From Tropicimonas sp. IMCC6043 (GTDB lineage: Bacteria; Pseudomonadota; Alphaproteobacteria; Rhodobacterales; Rhodobacteraceae), in the NCBI RefSeq assembly GCF_004146235.1, contig NZ_SELO01000014.1, positions 44,498 through 108,497 of the forward strand: a stretch of DNA of 64,000 bases, given 5' to 3'. The translations under genes were made by a program, and so were the position numbers. The notes below the pieces were generated by a model. The model was not told where the DNA came from, did no database searches, and saw nothing but the letters and a program-made list of their open reading frames with translations. Shown here piece by piece: positions 28,105 through 39,313 of the stretch. Position 1 is the first letter of the stretch; every line of letters starts with the position of its first letter.

Positions 28105-28758
28105 TCAGCCGTAGTCGCGCTCGCCGAAAATCGCCGAGCCGACCCGGACATGCGTGGCGCCGAGCGCAATGGCGCGCTCGAAATCCCCGCTCATTCCCAT
28201 GGAGAGCCCGGACAACCCGTTGCGCTCTGCGAGTTTCGCCAGCAATGCGAAATGCAGCGACGGCTCCTCCTCAACCGGCGGGATGCACATCAGCCCCTCG
28301 AGCGGCAGGTCGAGCGCGCGCACCTCGGCAACGAACGCGTCGAGATCATCCGGCAACACGCCCGCCTTCTGCGGCTCCTCGCCGGTGTTGACCTGAATGA
28401 AGAGCGGCGGACAGGCGCCGCGCTCCTGCGCGAGCCGCGCCAGTGTGGTGGCGAGCTTCGGCCGGTCGAGCGTGTGGATCACATCGAAGAGCTCCAGCGC
28501 CGCCCGCGCCTTGTTGGTCTGCAACGGGCCGATCAGGTGCAGTTCGACATCCGTAAACCGCTCGCGCAGCTCCGCCCACTTGCCCTGTGCTTCCTGCACC
28601 CGGTTCTCGCCATAGACCCGGTGCCCCTCCGCGAGGGTCGCCACGACCCGCTCCAGCGGCTGCACCTTCGACACCGCGATCAGCGTCACCGCCCCCGCGG
28701 GCCGGTTCGCCTCCTGCTCCGCCGCGGCGACGCGGGACCGAATCTCCTCAAGCGCCAT
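28105..28758 (-). CDS. YggS/PROSC-family pyridoxal phosphate homeostasis protein
   Basis: This cytoplasmic PLP-binding protein buffers vitamin B6 and has no known enzymatic reaction. The 217-residue product has the PLP lysine in AVSKVQP (Lys31), the YGENRVQEA motif, HLIGPLQTNK, and a final SMGMSGDFERAIALGATHVRVGSAIFG, split here over the conserved phosphate-binding region. The ATG at 28758 overlaps the sulfotransferase gene by 11 bp on the same strand. It matches family length. Confidence 0.93.
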   Translation of the reverse strand: MALEEIRSRVAAAEQEANRPAGAVTLIAVSKVQPLERVVATLAEGHRVYGENRVQEAQGKWAELRERFTDVELHLIGPLQTNKARAALELFDVIHTLDRPKLATTLARLAQERGACPPLFIQVNTGEEPQKAGVLPDDLDAFVAEVRALDLPLEGLMCIPPVEEEPSLHFALLAKLAERNGLSGLSMGMSGDFERAIALGATHVRVGSAIFGERDYG

Positions 28759-30232
28759 CGAGCTCAACTCCTTCGCGTTCAAGCGCCGCAACAAGCGGCG
28801 CGAGGTCCTTCTCATAAGTCCGCCAAAGCGCCGAGGAACTGCGGTAGATCGGCTGCCGGACCTGGGCAACCGACAGCGTCCGGACCGGCCCCTTGCTCTT
28901 GTGGAACTCGAGGCAGGCATCCTCCCAGTCAAGCCCGACCGCCGCGATCAACGCCCGAGTCTGCTGTTCGGGGTCGGCCACGAGATCCTCGTAGCGGATT
29001 TCGTGAAAGCCACCGGGCAGGGCGCCGCGCCAGAAATCGAGCATTTTCAGAAAGGTGGCATAGTAGGCGGCGAGATCCTCGAGGTCATACGCGTAGCGAT
29101 GCGTGCCCTGGGCGAACATGTTCTTGTAGATTGAATAGAGGCCGTCGCGCGGATCGCGCCGCACGACCACGAAGCGGGCCGAGGGTATTGCCTGTTTCAG
29201 CAGGCCCATCACCAGGTGCGACTGGATCGACTTGTCGGTGATCGCGCGGCCGAACTCATGCGTGCCGCGGAGCGCCGCTTCGTAGTCGGCGCCGAGCTGC
29301 GCGATACGCGCCGCATCGAGCTCCGACATCGCCCGGAAGCTGCCATCCGGTTTGCGGATCGCGCCATAGCTGAGTTGCAGCGCATAGCGCATCTCGCCGC
29401 CGCCTGTCACCTGGGAATGACTGGCCAGGATCTGTTCGACCAGCGTCGTGCCGGACCGCGGCAGGCCGGTGACGAAGATCGGGGTGAATCCGGGCCCCTC
29501 CGGCCTAGTCGGCGTGAAATCGTGGCCCGCGAAGGCCGCGATCAGCCGGTCGACCTCGTCCCGGCGCTCGGAGACATCGTATCCGTAGGCTTTCTTCATC
29601 GCCGCGTTCGCCGGCCGCAGGTAGCGGAAGACCGCGTCGTGGCGCTTGCTGTCCTCCATCGCCTTGGCCATGGCGAACTCGATCTGGACTCGCGCGGTCC
29701 GCGTCAGTTTCGGATTCGCGAGCGCCTTCTTCATCCGCCCGATCAATGGATCCGTCGCGGCGATCTTCCGGTTTGCAACGAGCATCCGGTACGGCTCGCC
29801 CCTGAGCGGGTCGAGCTTAAGCGCCTGTTGCAGTTCTGCCTCCGCCGCATCGAAATCGCCCGCGAGCTGGAGCACCAGCGCCTTCTCGACGCGGTAGCTG
29901 GGATTCTTTGGTGCGGCGGCGATGAGCGGGTCATAGACAGCCGTCGCTGCGTCGAACTGACCCTGCGCGGCCAGAAGCTCCCCAAGTGCCGACAAGATCG
30001 CCGGTTCAGTCGGCCGCACCGCGCGCGCATGTTCGAGATGACTGATGGCTGCATCGATCCGACCCTGCTGCCGGGCGATTCGGGCGAGCTGGAAATGGGC
30101 TTCGGCCAGCGACGGCGTCGCGGCAACCAGCCGCTCCAAAAGCGTCTGCGCCTCGGCGAGTCGGCCGGCCTTCTGCAGGGCCAGTGCCTTGGTGAAATCC
30201 TGCTTGATCCTGGCGCTGTCGAGCGGAAGCAT
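28748..30232 (-). CDS. TPR-repeat sulfotransferase
   Basis: The 494-residue product joins an N-terminal tetratricopeptide region (about residues 10-190, repeated units such as LLERLVAATPSLAEAHFQLARIA in pieces) to a sulfotransferase domain. The PAPS 5'-phosphosulfate loop is VTGLPRSGTTLVEQIL near residue 252, and the 3'-phosphate site is RFVVVRRDPRDGLYSIYKNMF. This architecture is known in alphaproteobacteria and resembles tyrosylprotein sulfotransferases. The acceptor is unknown. The ATG at 30232 is one of three possible starts. Confidence 0.88.
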   Translation of the reverse strand: MLPLDSARIKQDFTKALALQKAGRLAEAQTLLERLVAATPSLAEAHFQLARIARQQGRIDAAISHLEHARAVRPTEPAILSALGELLAAQGQFDAATAVYDPLIAAAPKNPSYRVEKALVLQLAGDFDAAEAELQQALKLDPLRGEPYRMLVANRKIAATDPLIGRMKKALANPKLTRTARVQIEFAMAKAMEDSKRHDAVFRYLRPANAAMKKAYGYDVSERRDEVDRLIAAFAGHDFTPTRPEGPGFTPIFVTGLPRSGTTLVEQILASHSQVTGGGEMRYALQLSYGAIRKPDGSFRAMSELDAARIAQLGADYEAALRGTHEFGRAITDKSIQSHLVMGLLKQAIPSARFVVVRRDPRDGLYSIYKNMFAQGTHRYAYDLEDLAAYYATFLKMLDFWRGALPGGFHEIRYEDLVADPEQQTRALIAAVGLDWEDACLEFHKSKGPVRTLSVAQVRQPIYRSSSALWRTYEKDLAPLVAALEREGVELDGA

Positions 30233-30277
30233 ACGGCCCTCTCCGGTTCCTGTGCTCCCTGCTATCATTCGCGGCGC

Positions 30278-30310
30278 CAAAAAGAAAAGAGCGGGCAAGT
30301 GCCCGCTCTT
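30278..30310 (-). terminator. Strong rho-independent terminator of the porin gene
   Basis: On the minus strand a 10-bp GC-rich stem (AGAGCGGGCA paired with TGCCCGCTCT, loop of 2-4 nt) is followed by TTTTCTTTTT. It begins 25 nt after the porin stop, as expected for a highly expressed single gene. Confidence 0.85.
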
Positions 30311-30334
30311 CCCTGAATTCGCTCTGATCGGAGA

Positions 30335-31471
30335 TCAGAAGGACATCGACAGACCGAAGGAGAAGGTGTCGAAGTCGGACTTCAGCTTGCCGCCGGCCGG
30401 GCCGGACAGGTCGACCTGGGACCAGCCGTAGCCGGCCAGGATCGAGAGACCGCCACCGAGGTCGTAGCCAGCAGCAGCACCCCAACCGGTGGTGTCGAGC
30501 TCGCCGCCACCATCGTATTCGAAGTTGTGCTCACCGTAGTTGGCGTGGATCGAGAACGCGTCGAAGGCGTAGCCCGCGCCGACACCCCAGTAGGAGCCCT
30601 TGTCGAGGTTGTCGCCGCTCCAGTCGGAGTAGATACCGCCGAAGGAGAAGCCGTTGTCCATCTGGTAGCCGCCGGAGATGGCCCAGACCGAGGTGTTCTC
30701 GCCGAGGGCAACGGTAATTTGGTCAGCAGTGGCGCTGTTCCGGTCGTAGCCGAAGATCTGCTCGAGTTCGTCGATCTGATCCTGGTCCAGATCGGCGATC
30801 TGCTCGGCGAGGTCCTGAACCTGCAGGTCGGTCAGACCGAAGGAGACGGCGCCGAAATCGGCTTGCTGGTAACCGATGCCGCCCATCAGGGTGCCCGGGC
30901 CAACCTGACCGGAGTATTTGGCACCGATCGCCCAGTTGTAGTCGAAGCGGTCTTCGTCGGCTTGATCGAGAGCGAAGTCGGACCTGTCGTCCTGCTCGAT
31001 GGACACCGCGAAGCCGAAGTCTTCGTAGGTGTAGTCGTAGCGGAGGATCTGGCCGTCATAGGTGCCGTCGAGCCAAACGTCCTGCCAGCCCCAGTGAGCG
31101 GTTTCAGAGTCGTCGATCGAGCCCGGGTCACCCCAGGTGTCGAGGCCCTGGATCGCCCAGTCGAGAGCGCCGTCGGTGTCACCCAGGGTGACGGTGCCGA
31201 ACTCGCCGGACAGGAAGATGTCCACGCCCTGGTTGTTGAAGTTGGAGCCAAGCCCGCCAGCCTCGTCGAGGTCGACATTGGCACCGAACGTCAGACCGTT
31301 GTCGGTTTCACCGGACATGGTGAAGTCGACGTCGACGTCCTGGAAGAACTGGGTGGTGATGTCGCTGCCACCGGCAACGCCCATCTCGGCCCAGCCGGAG
31401 ACGGTAACTTCAGCAGCCGCGGCGCCGGCGAAGGCGACCAGGGCGGTCGAAGTGAGAAGAACCTTTTTCAT
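30335..31471 (-). CDS. Outer-membrane porin (Rhodobacter type)
   Basis: This is a trimeric beta-barrel channel for small solutes. The 378-residue product has a Sec signal peptide (MKKVLLTSTALVAFAGAAAA), begins EVTVSGWAEMGV, and shows alternating aromatic/acidic beta-strand patterns. It ends in the C-terminal phenylalanine (FGLSMSF) needed for BAM insertion. A Leu/Gln/Asp/Ile-rich stretch at about 213-235 (QDLAEQIADLDQDQIDELEQ) is probably an extracellular or eyelet loop. Codon use is strongly biased (AAG, CTG, GGC), consistent with high expression. The gene is monocistronic, with a strong terminator. Confidence 0.93.
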   Translation of the reverse strand: MKKVLLTSTALVAFAGAAAAEVTVSGWAEMGVAGGSDITTQFFQDVDVDFTMSGETDNGLTFGANVDLDEAGGLGSNFNNQGVDIFLSGEFGTVTLGDTDGALDWAIQGLDTWGDPGSIDDSETAHWGWQDVWLDGTYDGQILRYDYTYEDFGFAVSIEQDDRSDFALDQADEDRFDYNWAIGAKYSGQVGPGTLMGGIGYQQADFGAVSFGLTDLQVQDLAEQIADLDQDQIDELEQIFGYDRNSATADQITVALGENTSVWAISGGYQMDNGFSFGGIYSDWSGDNLDKGSYWGVGAGYAFDAFSIHANYGEHNFEYDGGGELDTTGWGAAAGYDLGGGLSILAGYGWSQVDLSGPAGGKLKSDFDTFSFGLSMSF

Positions 31472-31663
31472 CGTTTTCCCTCGTGTATCTCAAGAGTTCA
31501 CCACAACTCGGGGACCGAATGGACGTGAGTCCGAATTGGGTATGAGCAAGTGTCTCGCTCCACAGCGGTTCGATTGCAAGGCGGTGTTGGGAGGAGCAAT
31601 CCGGGTGCCGGGATTTGGTGCAGCTTTGCCACAGTGGCGGAACTCCGCCTCGCCTCTAAAGGC

Positions 31664-31692
31664 TTGTGAGCCTGCCATCGCTCGGATAGAGA
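31664..31692 (+). promoter_or_regulatory. Possible promoter of the DUF3576 lipoprotein gene
   Basis: TTGTGA and TAGAGA are separated by exactly 17 bp, and transcription would begin about 25 nt before the ATG at 31724. The porin promoter must lie in the same 252-bp divergent region, but I could not place it. Confidence 0.35.
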
Positions 31693-31723
31693 AGCGAAAA
31701 GAGCGTTTGGAGGGGCAGAGGGC

Positions 31724-32218
31724 ATGACCTTCGCACGACTGGTTCGGATCGGCTCCGCGGTGAGTCTGGTGGCGTATCTTTCCGCTTGCGGGGGATTCGG
31801 CATCTCCGGCGATGTCGATCCCAATAACCTGCCCGACGAATACAACCCGAAGCTCGACGAGAACTTCAACGAGCGCGAGACGATCTGGGATCTGTTTACC
31901 AATGTCGACGATCCCAACATCACGCTCCGCGTCAACCGCTACCTCTGGGTCGCCTCGCTCGACATCCTGAACTTCCTGCCGATCCAGCGGGTGGACCCGT
32001 TCTCCGGCGTCATCGTTACAGGGTACGGCACGCCGCCGGGCGGCGGGCGCGCCTATCGTGCGACCGTCTATATCACCGATCCGGCGCTCGACGCGCGCTC
32101 GCTCAAGGTGGCGATCTCCACCAATTCGGGCCCGGCCGATGCCGACACCGTCCGTGCCGTCGAGGACGCGATCCTCAACCGGGCGCGGCAGCTGCGCATC
32201 CAGCAACTCGCCCTCTGA
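31724..32218 (+). CDS. DUF3576-family lipoprotein
   Basis: The 164-residue product is a predicted lipoprotein, with lipobox LSAC at about residue 22, followed by a conserved region: NLPDEYNPKLDE, ETIWDLF, VNRYLWVASLDILNFLPIQRVDPFSGVIVT. This is the DUF3576 family, widespread in alphaproteobacteria and of unknown function; envelope localisation is the only safe inference. It lies 81 bp upstream of leuS and may be read with leuS-lptE-holA. Confidence 0.9.
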   Translation: MTFARLVRIGSAVSLVAYLSACGGFGISGDVDPNNLPDEYNPKLDENFNERETIWDLFTNVDDPNITLRVNRYLWVASLDILNFLPIQRVDPFSGVIVTGYGTPPGGGRAYRATVYITDPALDARSLKVAISTNSGPADADTVRAVEDAILNRARQLRIQQLAL

Positions 32219-32299
32219 GGCAACGCCCGGGCTGGACGCTGGCGGGTCGCGCGCTTATCACGGCGCGCAACGATGCATTTCCGCTAGCCGAGGTACGCG

Positions 32300-35050
32300 A
32301 TGTCCCGCCTGATCCCGTCCGAGATCGAACCGAAATGGCAAGCCGCCTGGGACGAGGCCGGCATCTTCCGGGCGAAGCGCGATCCCGCGCGGCCGAAATA
32401 CTACGTCCTCGAGATGTTCCCCTACCCGTCGGGCCGAATCCATATCGGGCATGTCCGCAACTACACCATGGGCGACGTCATCGCGCGCTACAAATCCTCC
32501 TGCGGATTCAGCGTGCTGCACCCGATGGGCTGGGACGCCTTCGGGATGCCGGCAGAGAATGCCGCGATGGCGTCGGGCGGCCACCCGAAGGACTGGACCT
32601 ATTCCAACATCGCCGACATGCGCGGCCAGATGAAGCCGCTTGGCCTGTCGATCGACTGGTCGCGCGAATTCGCCACCTGCGACCTGGAATACTACGCTCA
32701 GCAGCAGCGCATGTTCATCGACATGCTGGAGGCCGGGCTGATCTATCGCAAGAACGCGGTGGTCAACTGGGACCCGGTCGACATGACGGTGCTGGCCAAC
32801 GAGCAGGTGGAGAACGGGCGCGGCTGGCGCTCGGGCGCGCTGGTCGAGCGCAAGGAACTCACCCAGTGGTTCTTCAAGATCTCGGATTTCTCCGAGGAGC
32901 TTCTTGAGGCGCTGGACGGTCTGGACAACTGGCCCGAGAAGGTCCGGCTGATGCAGGCCAACTGGATCGGCAAGAGCCGCGGCCTGCAATTCGGGTTCGA
33001 GACCGTCGACGCGCCGGACGGCTTTGACCGGATCGAGGTCTACACCACCCGCCCCGACACGCTGATGGGCGCGAGCTTCCTCGGCATCTCGCCGGACCAT
33101 CCGCTGGCCAGGGCGCTGGAAGCGGAGAACCCCGACATCGCCGCCTTCTGCGCCGAGTGCCGCCGCATGGGCACCTCAGAAGAAGAGCTCGAGACGGCGG
33201 AGAAGAAGGGAATCGACACCGGCCTTACGGTGCGCCACCCGCTCGACCCGAGCTGGGAACTGCCGATCTGGATCGCCAACTTTATCCTGATGGATTACGG
33301 CACCGGCGCGATCTTCGGCAGCGCCGGGCATGACGCGCGCGACCTCGAATTCGCGCGTAAATACGGGCTCCCGGTCGTGCCGACCTTCGAGCCCGTCGAG
33401 ACACCAGAGGATTTCGTCCCTGCGGACGCCGGCGGCGATGTCTACCTGCCGCCGAAAAGCGAGAAGGTCCGCTTCATCAAGGGATTCGCGGGCGAGGAGA
33501 TCCAAACCGGCGACGAGGCCATCGCCGCCGCCATCTCGTTCTTCGAGGAGAAGGGGCTCGGCACAGGAGTCACGAAGTTCCGCCTGCGCGACTGGGGTCT
33601 CTCTCGCCAGCGCTACTGGGGCTGCCCGATCCCCGTCGTGCATTGCGAAAGCTGCGGCGTGGTGCCGGAGAAGCGCGAGAACCTGCCGGTGGAGCTGCCC
33701 TATGACGAGGACGGCAAGCCGATCGACTTCTCCGTCCCCGGCAACCCGCTCGACCGGCATCCTTCCTGGCGCGACGTGCCCTGCCCTGCCTGCGGCAAGC
33801 CGGCCGGGCGCGAGACCGACACGATGGACACCTTCGTCGATTCGTCGTGGTATTTCGCCCGCTTCACCGCGCCCCATGCCGAAACGCCGACCGTGGCCGA
33901 AGAGGCCGACTATTGGATGAACGTCGACCAGTATATTGGCGGCATCGAGCACGCGATCCTGCACCTGCTCTATTCGCGCTTCTACGCTCGCGCCATGCAC
34001 CTGACCGGCCACCTGCCCGCGAAGTGCAAGGAGCCCTTCGAGGCCCTTTTCACTCAAGGCATGGTGACGCATTCGATCTACCGGCTCGATGACCAACGTA
34101 TTGCGACCGGCGTTCAGGTAATCGGCACTGAATCAGATGCCGAACTCGAGGAATACACTAAGACTGAGGCGACCCGGATTAACTACTTGTTTCCTGAAGA
34201 AATCTTGGAGTTCTCGGATGAGTTCGGAGTAAAGAAGGCACTTCTCCGCCAAGTTCTGGAAAGGGATGGGGTCGATCCATCGAACAGTCAGGCGCTCAGC
34301 GAGGCGTGGCACCGTGAGTTTGATCAACGGCGGGAAGTGAAAATTATCCCCTCCGCCAAGATGTCGAAATCCAAAAAGAACGTTGTCGACCCGGTCGACA
34401 TCGTCCGGAAATACGGCGCCGACACCGCGCGCTGGTTCGTAATGTCCGACAGCCCGCCGGAGCGCGACGTGGAATGGACAGCCGCCGGCGCCGAGGCTGC
34501 TTTCAAACATCTCGGCCGGGTCTACCGGATGGCCCATGACCTTCGGGAAGCCGGCGCGCCCGACGGCGGCGCGGAGGATGTCGCTCTGGAAAAAGCGACG
34601 CACCGGGCGATTGCCGACGTGACCGCGGGGATCGAGGGCTTTGCCTTCAACACCTCCATCGCCAAGCTCTACGCCTTCACCAATACCATCGCCAAGTCAC
34701 AGGCGAGCGCCGGGGCGAAGGCGCAGGCGATGCGCGTCATGGCGCAGCTCCTGTCGCCGATGACGCCGCACCTGGCCGAAGAGGTCTGGTCGCTGCTCGG
34801 CGGCGCCGGGCTGGTGGCGCGGGCCGCCTGGCCCGAGGCGGACCCGGCGATGCTGGTCGAGGACACCGTCATCCTGCCGATCCAGATCAACGGCAAGCGG
34901 CGCGGCGAGATCGAGGTCGCCAAGGAGGCCGACAAGGCCACGGTCGAGGCGCTGGTCCTGGCCCATGACGCGGTGGTCCGCGCACTTGACGGAAGCCAGC
35001 CCAAGAAACTCATCGTGGTGCCGGGGCGGATCGCGAATGTGGTCGTCTGA
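32300..35050 (+). CDS. leuS: Leucyl-tRNA synthetase with atypical leucine-specific domain
   Basis: LeuRS charges tRNA-Leu with leucine. The 916-residue product has the class-I HIGH motif in [14 protein letters not shown] near residue 48, a CP1 editing domain (about 225-420) with [12 protein letters not shown], a zinc-type CP1 hairpin (CESCG, CPACG) near 450-500, and KMSKS at about 688-692. Between VTHSIY and KMSKS lies a segment of about 95 residues (592-687) in place of the roughly 50-residue leucine-specific domain. Its DNA (about 34081-34370) is roughly 50% GC, with codons rare elsewhere (TTG, TTT, ATT, GTA). The rest is ordinary. It leads the leuS-lptE-holA operon. Confidence 0.97.
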   Translation: MSRLIPSEIEPKWQAAWDEAGIFRAKRDPARPKYYVLEMFPYPSGRIHIGHVRNYTMGDVIARYKSSCGFSVLHPMGWDAFGMPAENAAMASGGHPKDWTYSNIADMRGQMKPLGLSIDWSREFATCDLEYYAQQQRMFIDMLEAGLIYRKNAVVNWDPVDMTVLANEQVENGRGWRSGALVERKELTQWFFKISDFSEELLEALDGLDNWPEKVRLMQANWIGKSRGLQFGFETVDAPDGFDRIEVYTTRPDTLMGASFLGISPDHPLARALEAENPDIAAFCAECRRMGTSEEELETAEKKGIDTGLTVRHPLDPSWELPIWIANFILMDYGTGAIFGSAGHDARDLEFARKYGLPVVPTFEPVETPEDFVPADAGGDVYLPPKSEKVRFIKGFAGEEIQTGDEAIAAAISFFEEKGLGTGVTKFRLRDWGLSRQRYWGCPIPVVHCESCGVVPEKRENLPVELPYDEDGKPIDFSVPGNPLDRHPSWRDVPCPACGKPAGRETDTMDTFVDSSWYFARFTAPHAETPTVAEEADYWMNVDQYIGGIEHAILHLLYSRFYARAMHLTGHLPAKCKEPFEALFTQGMVTHSIYRLDDQRIATGVQVIGTESDAELEEYTKTEATRINYLFPEEILEFSDEFGVKKALLRQVLERDGVDPSNSQALSEAWHREFDQRREVKIIPSAKMSKSKKNVVDPVDIVRKYGADTARWFVMSDSPPERDVEWTAAGAEAAFKHLGRVYRMAHDLREAGAPDGGAEDVALEKATHRAIADVTAGIEGFAFNTSIAKLYAFTNTIAKSQASAGAKAQAMRVMAQLLSPMTPHLAEEVWSLLGGAGLVARAAWPEADPAMLVEDTVILPIQINGKRRGEIEVAKEADKATVEALVLAHDAVVRALDGSQPKKLIVVPGRIANVVV

Positions 35051-35537
35051 TCGCAGAACCCTGCTTGCCGGCCTCTCGGCATGCCTCCTCGCCACGGGCT
35101 GCGGCTTTACGCCGGTCTACGCGCCGGGCGGAGTGGGCGAGCGCCTGCGCGGTCAGGTCCAGGCCGCGGCGCCGTGGGATCCGCGAGGCTACTATTTCGT
35201 CGAGCGTTTTGAGGAGCGCCTTGGGCGGGCCGGCGACGCCGCACCGTATCAACTCAACCACGTCACGACGATCGCGGTCGAGTCGCTCGCGGTCACGCCG
35301 ACGAACGAAACCTACCGCTACAACCTCGTGGGCGAGCTTGAATTCAGTGTCGTGGACCGGTCGACCGGCGCGGTCCTGACCAGCGGCACCGAGAGCAACT
35401 TCACCAGCTACTCGGCAATCGGCACCACGGTGGCCACGCGCGCGTCGCAGAAGGATGCCGAGCGGCGGCTGATGTTCATCCTGGCCGACCAGGTCGCCAC
35501 CCGGCTGGTCGCCACCGCCGGAACCTGGCTGCCGTGA
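35037..35537 (+). CDS. lptE: LPS-assembly lipoprotein LptE
   Basis: LptE plugs the LptD barrel that inserts lipopolysaccharide in the outer membrane. The 166-residue product starts [13 protein letters not shown] and has a lipobox LATGCGF, followed by the family-typical TPVYAPGG and a beta-rich body ([13 protein letters not shown]). The ATG overlaps the end of leuS by 14 bp, and its stop overlaps the holA start (GTGA). The order leuS-lptE-holA is conserved across proteobacteria and supports the assignment. Confidence 0.93.
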   Translation: MWSSDRRTLLAGLSACLLATGCGFTPVYAPGGVGERLRGQVQAAAPWDPRGYYFVERFEERLGRAGDAAPYQLNHVTTIAVESLAVTPTNETYRYNLVGELEFSVVDRSTGAVLTSGTESNFTSYSAIGTTVATRASQKDAERRLMFILADQVATRLVATAGTWLP

Positions 35538-36565
35538 AACTCTCTTCCCGCGACGCCAACGCCTTCTTCGCGAAGCCGGATGTGCGACGTGCGGGGCTGC
35601 TGATCTATGGCGCCGACGCGATGCGGGTGGCGCTCCGGCGGCAGGACCTCGTGGCGGCGCTGATCGGACCCGAGGGCGACAGCGAAATGCGACTCACTCG
35701 GATGCAGGCGGCCGAGCTGCGCCGCGACGGCGCGGCGCTGACCGACGAGGTCAAGGCGACGGGCTTCTTCCCCGGCCAGCGCGTGGTGCTGGTCGAGGAG
35801 GCCGGCGACGCTCAGAGCGCGGCGATTGCCGCGGCGCTCGACGACTGGTCGGAGGGCGACGCGATGATCGTCGTCACGGCCGGAACGCTGGCTGCCCGCT
35901 CGAAGCTGCGCAAGCTTTTCGAGGACCATTCCAACGCGCTCGCCGCGGCGATCTACGACGATCCGCCAAGCCGCGCGGAGATCGAGGCCGAACTGAAACG
36001 CGCCGGTCTTGCCCGGATCGATCCGGCCGCAATGGGCGATCTCGAGGCGCTTGCCCGTGCGCTCGACCCCGGCGATTTCCGCCAGACGCTGGAGAAGATC
36101 TCGCTCTACAAACGCGGCGATTCCGAGCCGTTGACGAGCGGAGAGATCGCAGCACTCGCGCCCGCGACCATCGAGGCCGCGGTGGACGACGTGCTGCACG
36201 CCGTCGCCGAGGGGCGTGACGGCGATATCGGCCCGCTGATGCAGAAGCTCGGCGGCCAGGGCGAGACGCCGGTCTACCTCACCATCGCCGCGCTGCGCCA
36301 TTTCCGCGCGCTGCACGCCGCGGCCGCTGATCCCAAGGGCCCCGCCGCCGGCATCGCCCGCCAGCGCCCGCCGGTCTTCGGACCACGCCGCGACCGGATG
36401 ATTCGCCAGGCCCAGGGATGGAGCCCCGACCGGCTCGACCGCGCGCTCTCGACGCTCATCGACACCGATCTCGCACTGCGCTCAGCCGGGCAGACGGCAC
36501 CGCAGATGGCGCTGGTGGAACGTGCCTTCCTGCGGCTGGCGCATCTGAAAACCCGCGGCCGCTGA
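35534..36565 (+). CDS. holA: DNA polymerase III subunit delta
   Basis: Delta opens the beta sliding clamp within the clamp loader. The 343-residue product shows the HolA pattern: [20 protein letters not shown] at the start, [19 protein letters not shown], and [17 protein letters not shown], with an all-alpha C-terminal collar ([25 protein letters not shown]). The GTG start overlaps the lptE stop by 4 bp. Length and position in the operon agree. Confidence 0.93.
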   Translation: MKLSSRDANAFFAKPDVRRAGLLIYGADAMRVALRRQDLVAALIGPEGDSEMRLTRMQAAELRRDGAALTDEVKATGFFPGQRVVLVEEAGDAQSAAIAAALDDWSEGDAMIVVTAGTLAARSKLRKLFEDHSNALAAAIYDDPPSRAEIEAELKRAGLARIDPAAMGDLEALARALDPGDFRQTLEKISLYKRGDSEPLTSGEIAALAPATIEAAVDDVLHAVAEGRDGDIGPLMQKLGGQGETPVYLTIAALRHFRALHAAAADPKGPAAGIARQRPPVFGPRRDRMIRQAQGWSPDRLDRALSTLIDTDLALRSAGQTAPQMALVERAFLRLAHLKTRGR

Positions 36566-36634
36566 TACCCGGTCTTCCGGCTTTACCCTCCATCCCGCCC
36601 GTGCCAGCCTTGGAGCATCTGGGGAGGACCATCC

Positions 36635-37240
36635 ATGTATACCGTGATCGGAAGCTCGAAGAGTCGCACTTTGCGTGTCCTCTGGATGCTGGAAGAGTTG
36701 GGGCTGGAATACGAACATGTGCCGTCGCCGCCCCGTTCGCCCGATGTCGTGGCGATGAACCCGACGGGCAAGGTGCCGGTGCTCGTGGTCGACAACACGC
36801 CGATCACCGATTCCACCGCCATTCTCACCTATCTCGCCGATTGCCACGGAAAGCTCACATATCCCGCCGGCACGCTGGAACGCGCGCGGCAGGACAGTCT
36901 GACGCAATTCCTGCTCGACGAGTTCGACGCCGCGCTCTGGATGGCGGCGCGGCATTCCTTCGTGCTGCCCGAAGAGCTGCGGGAAAGCGCGATCAAGAAG
37001 AGCCTGAAGTGGGAGTTCGAGCGCAGCCAGACGGCGCTCGCTGCCCGGATGGGCGAAGGGCCGTTCCTGATGGGCGAGGTGATGACGGTGCCCGACATCA
37101 TCCTCACCCATTGCGGAAACTGGGCGCAGATCGCGCGTTTCCCGATCACCGAGCCCGGGCTGCGCGGCTATCTCGGCCGGATGTTGGCCCGCCCAGCACT
37201 GAAACGGGCGATGCGGAGCGAGCGGCGCTCGGTGGGGTAA
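36635..37240 (+). CDS. Glutathione S-transferase family protein
   Basis: The 201-residue product has a thioredoxin-like N-domain ([24 protein letters not shown]) with a Ser/Arg-rich first helix. The cis-proline region is [12 protein letters not shown], the glutathione-gamma-Glu contact DSTAIL follows, and an all-alpha C-domain completes it. The catalytic residue is probably Ser8 or Ser9 rather than Cys or Tyr. A strong GGGGAGGA ribosome site precedes the ATG. It lies alone between holA and rnhB; no substrate can be given. Confidence 0.9.
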   Translation: MYTVIGSSKSRTLRVLWMLEELGLEYEHVPSPPRSPDVVAMNPTGKVPVLVVDNTPITDSTAILTYLADCHGKLTYPAGTLERARQDSLTQFLLDEFDAALWMAARHSFVLPEELRESAIKKSLKWEFERSQTALAARMGEGPFLMGEVMTVPDIILTHCGNWAQIARFPITEPGLRGYLGRMLARPALKRAMRSERRSVG

Positions 37241-37311
37241 TGGTCCGCCGGGCGCGAGTGGCGCGCCAGATCCCGCTTGCATCACGGCGCCGCCTGCGCT
37301 TGACCCGTTCC

Positions 37312-37941
37312 ATGACACCCGACCTCTCGCTCGAACTTGCTGCCAGGGCGGCCGGCCACCGGATCATTGCCGGGGTCGACGAGGTCGGACGCGGCCCGCT
37401 TGCCGGCCCCGTGACGGCCGCCGCCGTCATCCTCGATGCGGCCGACATCCCGCCGGGTCTGAACGATTCCAAGAAGCTCACCGCCAGGCGACGCGAGGCG
37501 CTGGCCCTCGAGATCACCGCCCGCGCCGAGGTCGCCATCGTGCATGTCGGTATCGAGGAGATCGACCAGCTCAACATCCTTCGCGCCTCCCATCTCGCGA
37601 TGGAACGCGCGCTTGCGGAACTCCGCCCCGCGCCGGATCTCGCCCTGATCGACGGCAACCTGCTGCCGCGAGCGCTGCCCTGCTCCGGTCGCGCCGTGGT
37701 CCGGGGCGACGCGACCTGCCTCTCGATCGCCGCCGCCTCGATTGTCGCCAAGGTGGCGCGCGACCGCCTGATGGTGGATTTGGCGCAACAGCACCCCGGC
37801 TATGGTTGGGAGCGCAACGCCGGCTATCCGACAAAAGAGCATCACCTGGCGCTTCGAGATCTTGGCGTGACCCCACACCATAGACGTTCCTTCGCTCCGG
37901 TGCGCAATATCTTGTATCAAGGGGTTTCTTCAAGCCCTTGA
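37312..37941 (+). CDS. rnhB: Ribonuclease HII
   Basis: This enzyme removes RNA from RNA-DNA hybrids and single ribonucleotides from DNA. The 209-residue product has the diagnostic [14 protein letters not shown] with Asp23 and Glu24, then [23 protein letters not shown] and [13 protein letters not shown]. The ATG at 37312 gives the usual N-terminus; the much longer frame upstream is not credible. Its stop codon forms part of the first of three GANTC sites before ccrM, an arrangement known in relatives. Confidence 0.95.
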   Translation: MTPDLSLELAARAAGHRIIAGVDEVGRGPLAGPVTAAAVILDAADIPPGLNDSKKLTARRREALALEITARAEVAIVHVGIEEIDQLNILRASHLAMERALAELRPAPDLALIDGNLLPRALPCSGRAVVRGDATCLSIAAASIVAKVARDRLMVDLAQQHPGYGWERNAGYPTKEHHLALRDLGVTPHHRRSFAPVRNILYQGVSSSP

Positions 37942-37978
37942 TTCAAAAAAGAATTTGACCACGAATCACCTTTGACTC
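37940..37978. promoter_or_regulatory. Cluster of three GANTC sites upstream of ccrM
   Basis: GATTC (37940-37944), GAATC (37963-37967) and GACTC (37974-37978) fall within 39 bp, starting in the rnhB stop codon and ending 54 bp before the ccrM ATG. GANTC is the CcrM target, so methylation here could feed back on ccrM transcription, as described in Caulobacter. The region is also notably AT-rich. Confidence 0.7.
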
Positions 37979-38008
37979 AAACTGCCCTCAACACGACGTC
38001 CGAAATAA

Positions 38009-39145
<1,137 letters not shown>

Positions 39146-39207
39146 AACCAGGAAATCACACGCGTTACCGCCGGTGCCTGTAGCCTGACATGGACGGCAC
39201 CATGACT

Positions 39208-39236
39208 GCCCCGCCCCCTAAGGGCGGGGCCTTTTC
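39208..39236 (+). terminator. Rho-independent terminator of ccrM
   Basis: GCCCCGCCC and GGGCGGGGC form a perfect 9-bp stem with a 5-nt loop, followed by CTTTTC. It lies 62 nt after the ccrM stop; no matching T-run exists on the other strand. Confidence 0.75.
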
Positions 39237-39313
39237 GTCCGGGACGCGGCACGCGCGTTGGCTAGTCGGACCGGGAAGAACCGGCACGTTGCCCCTGCCT
39301 GCATGGTCCCAAT

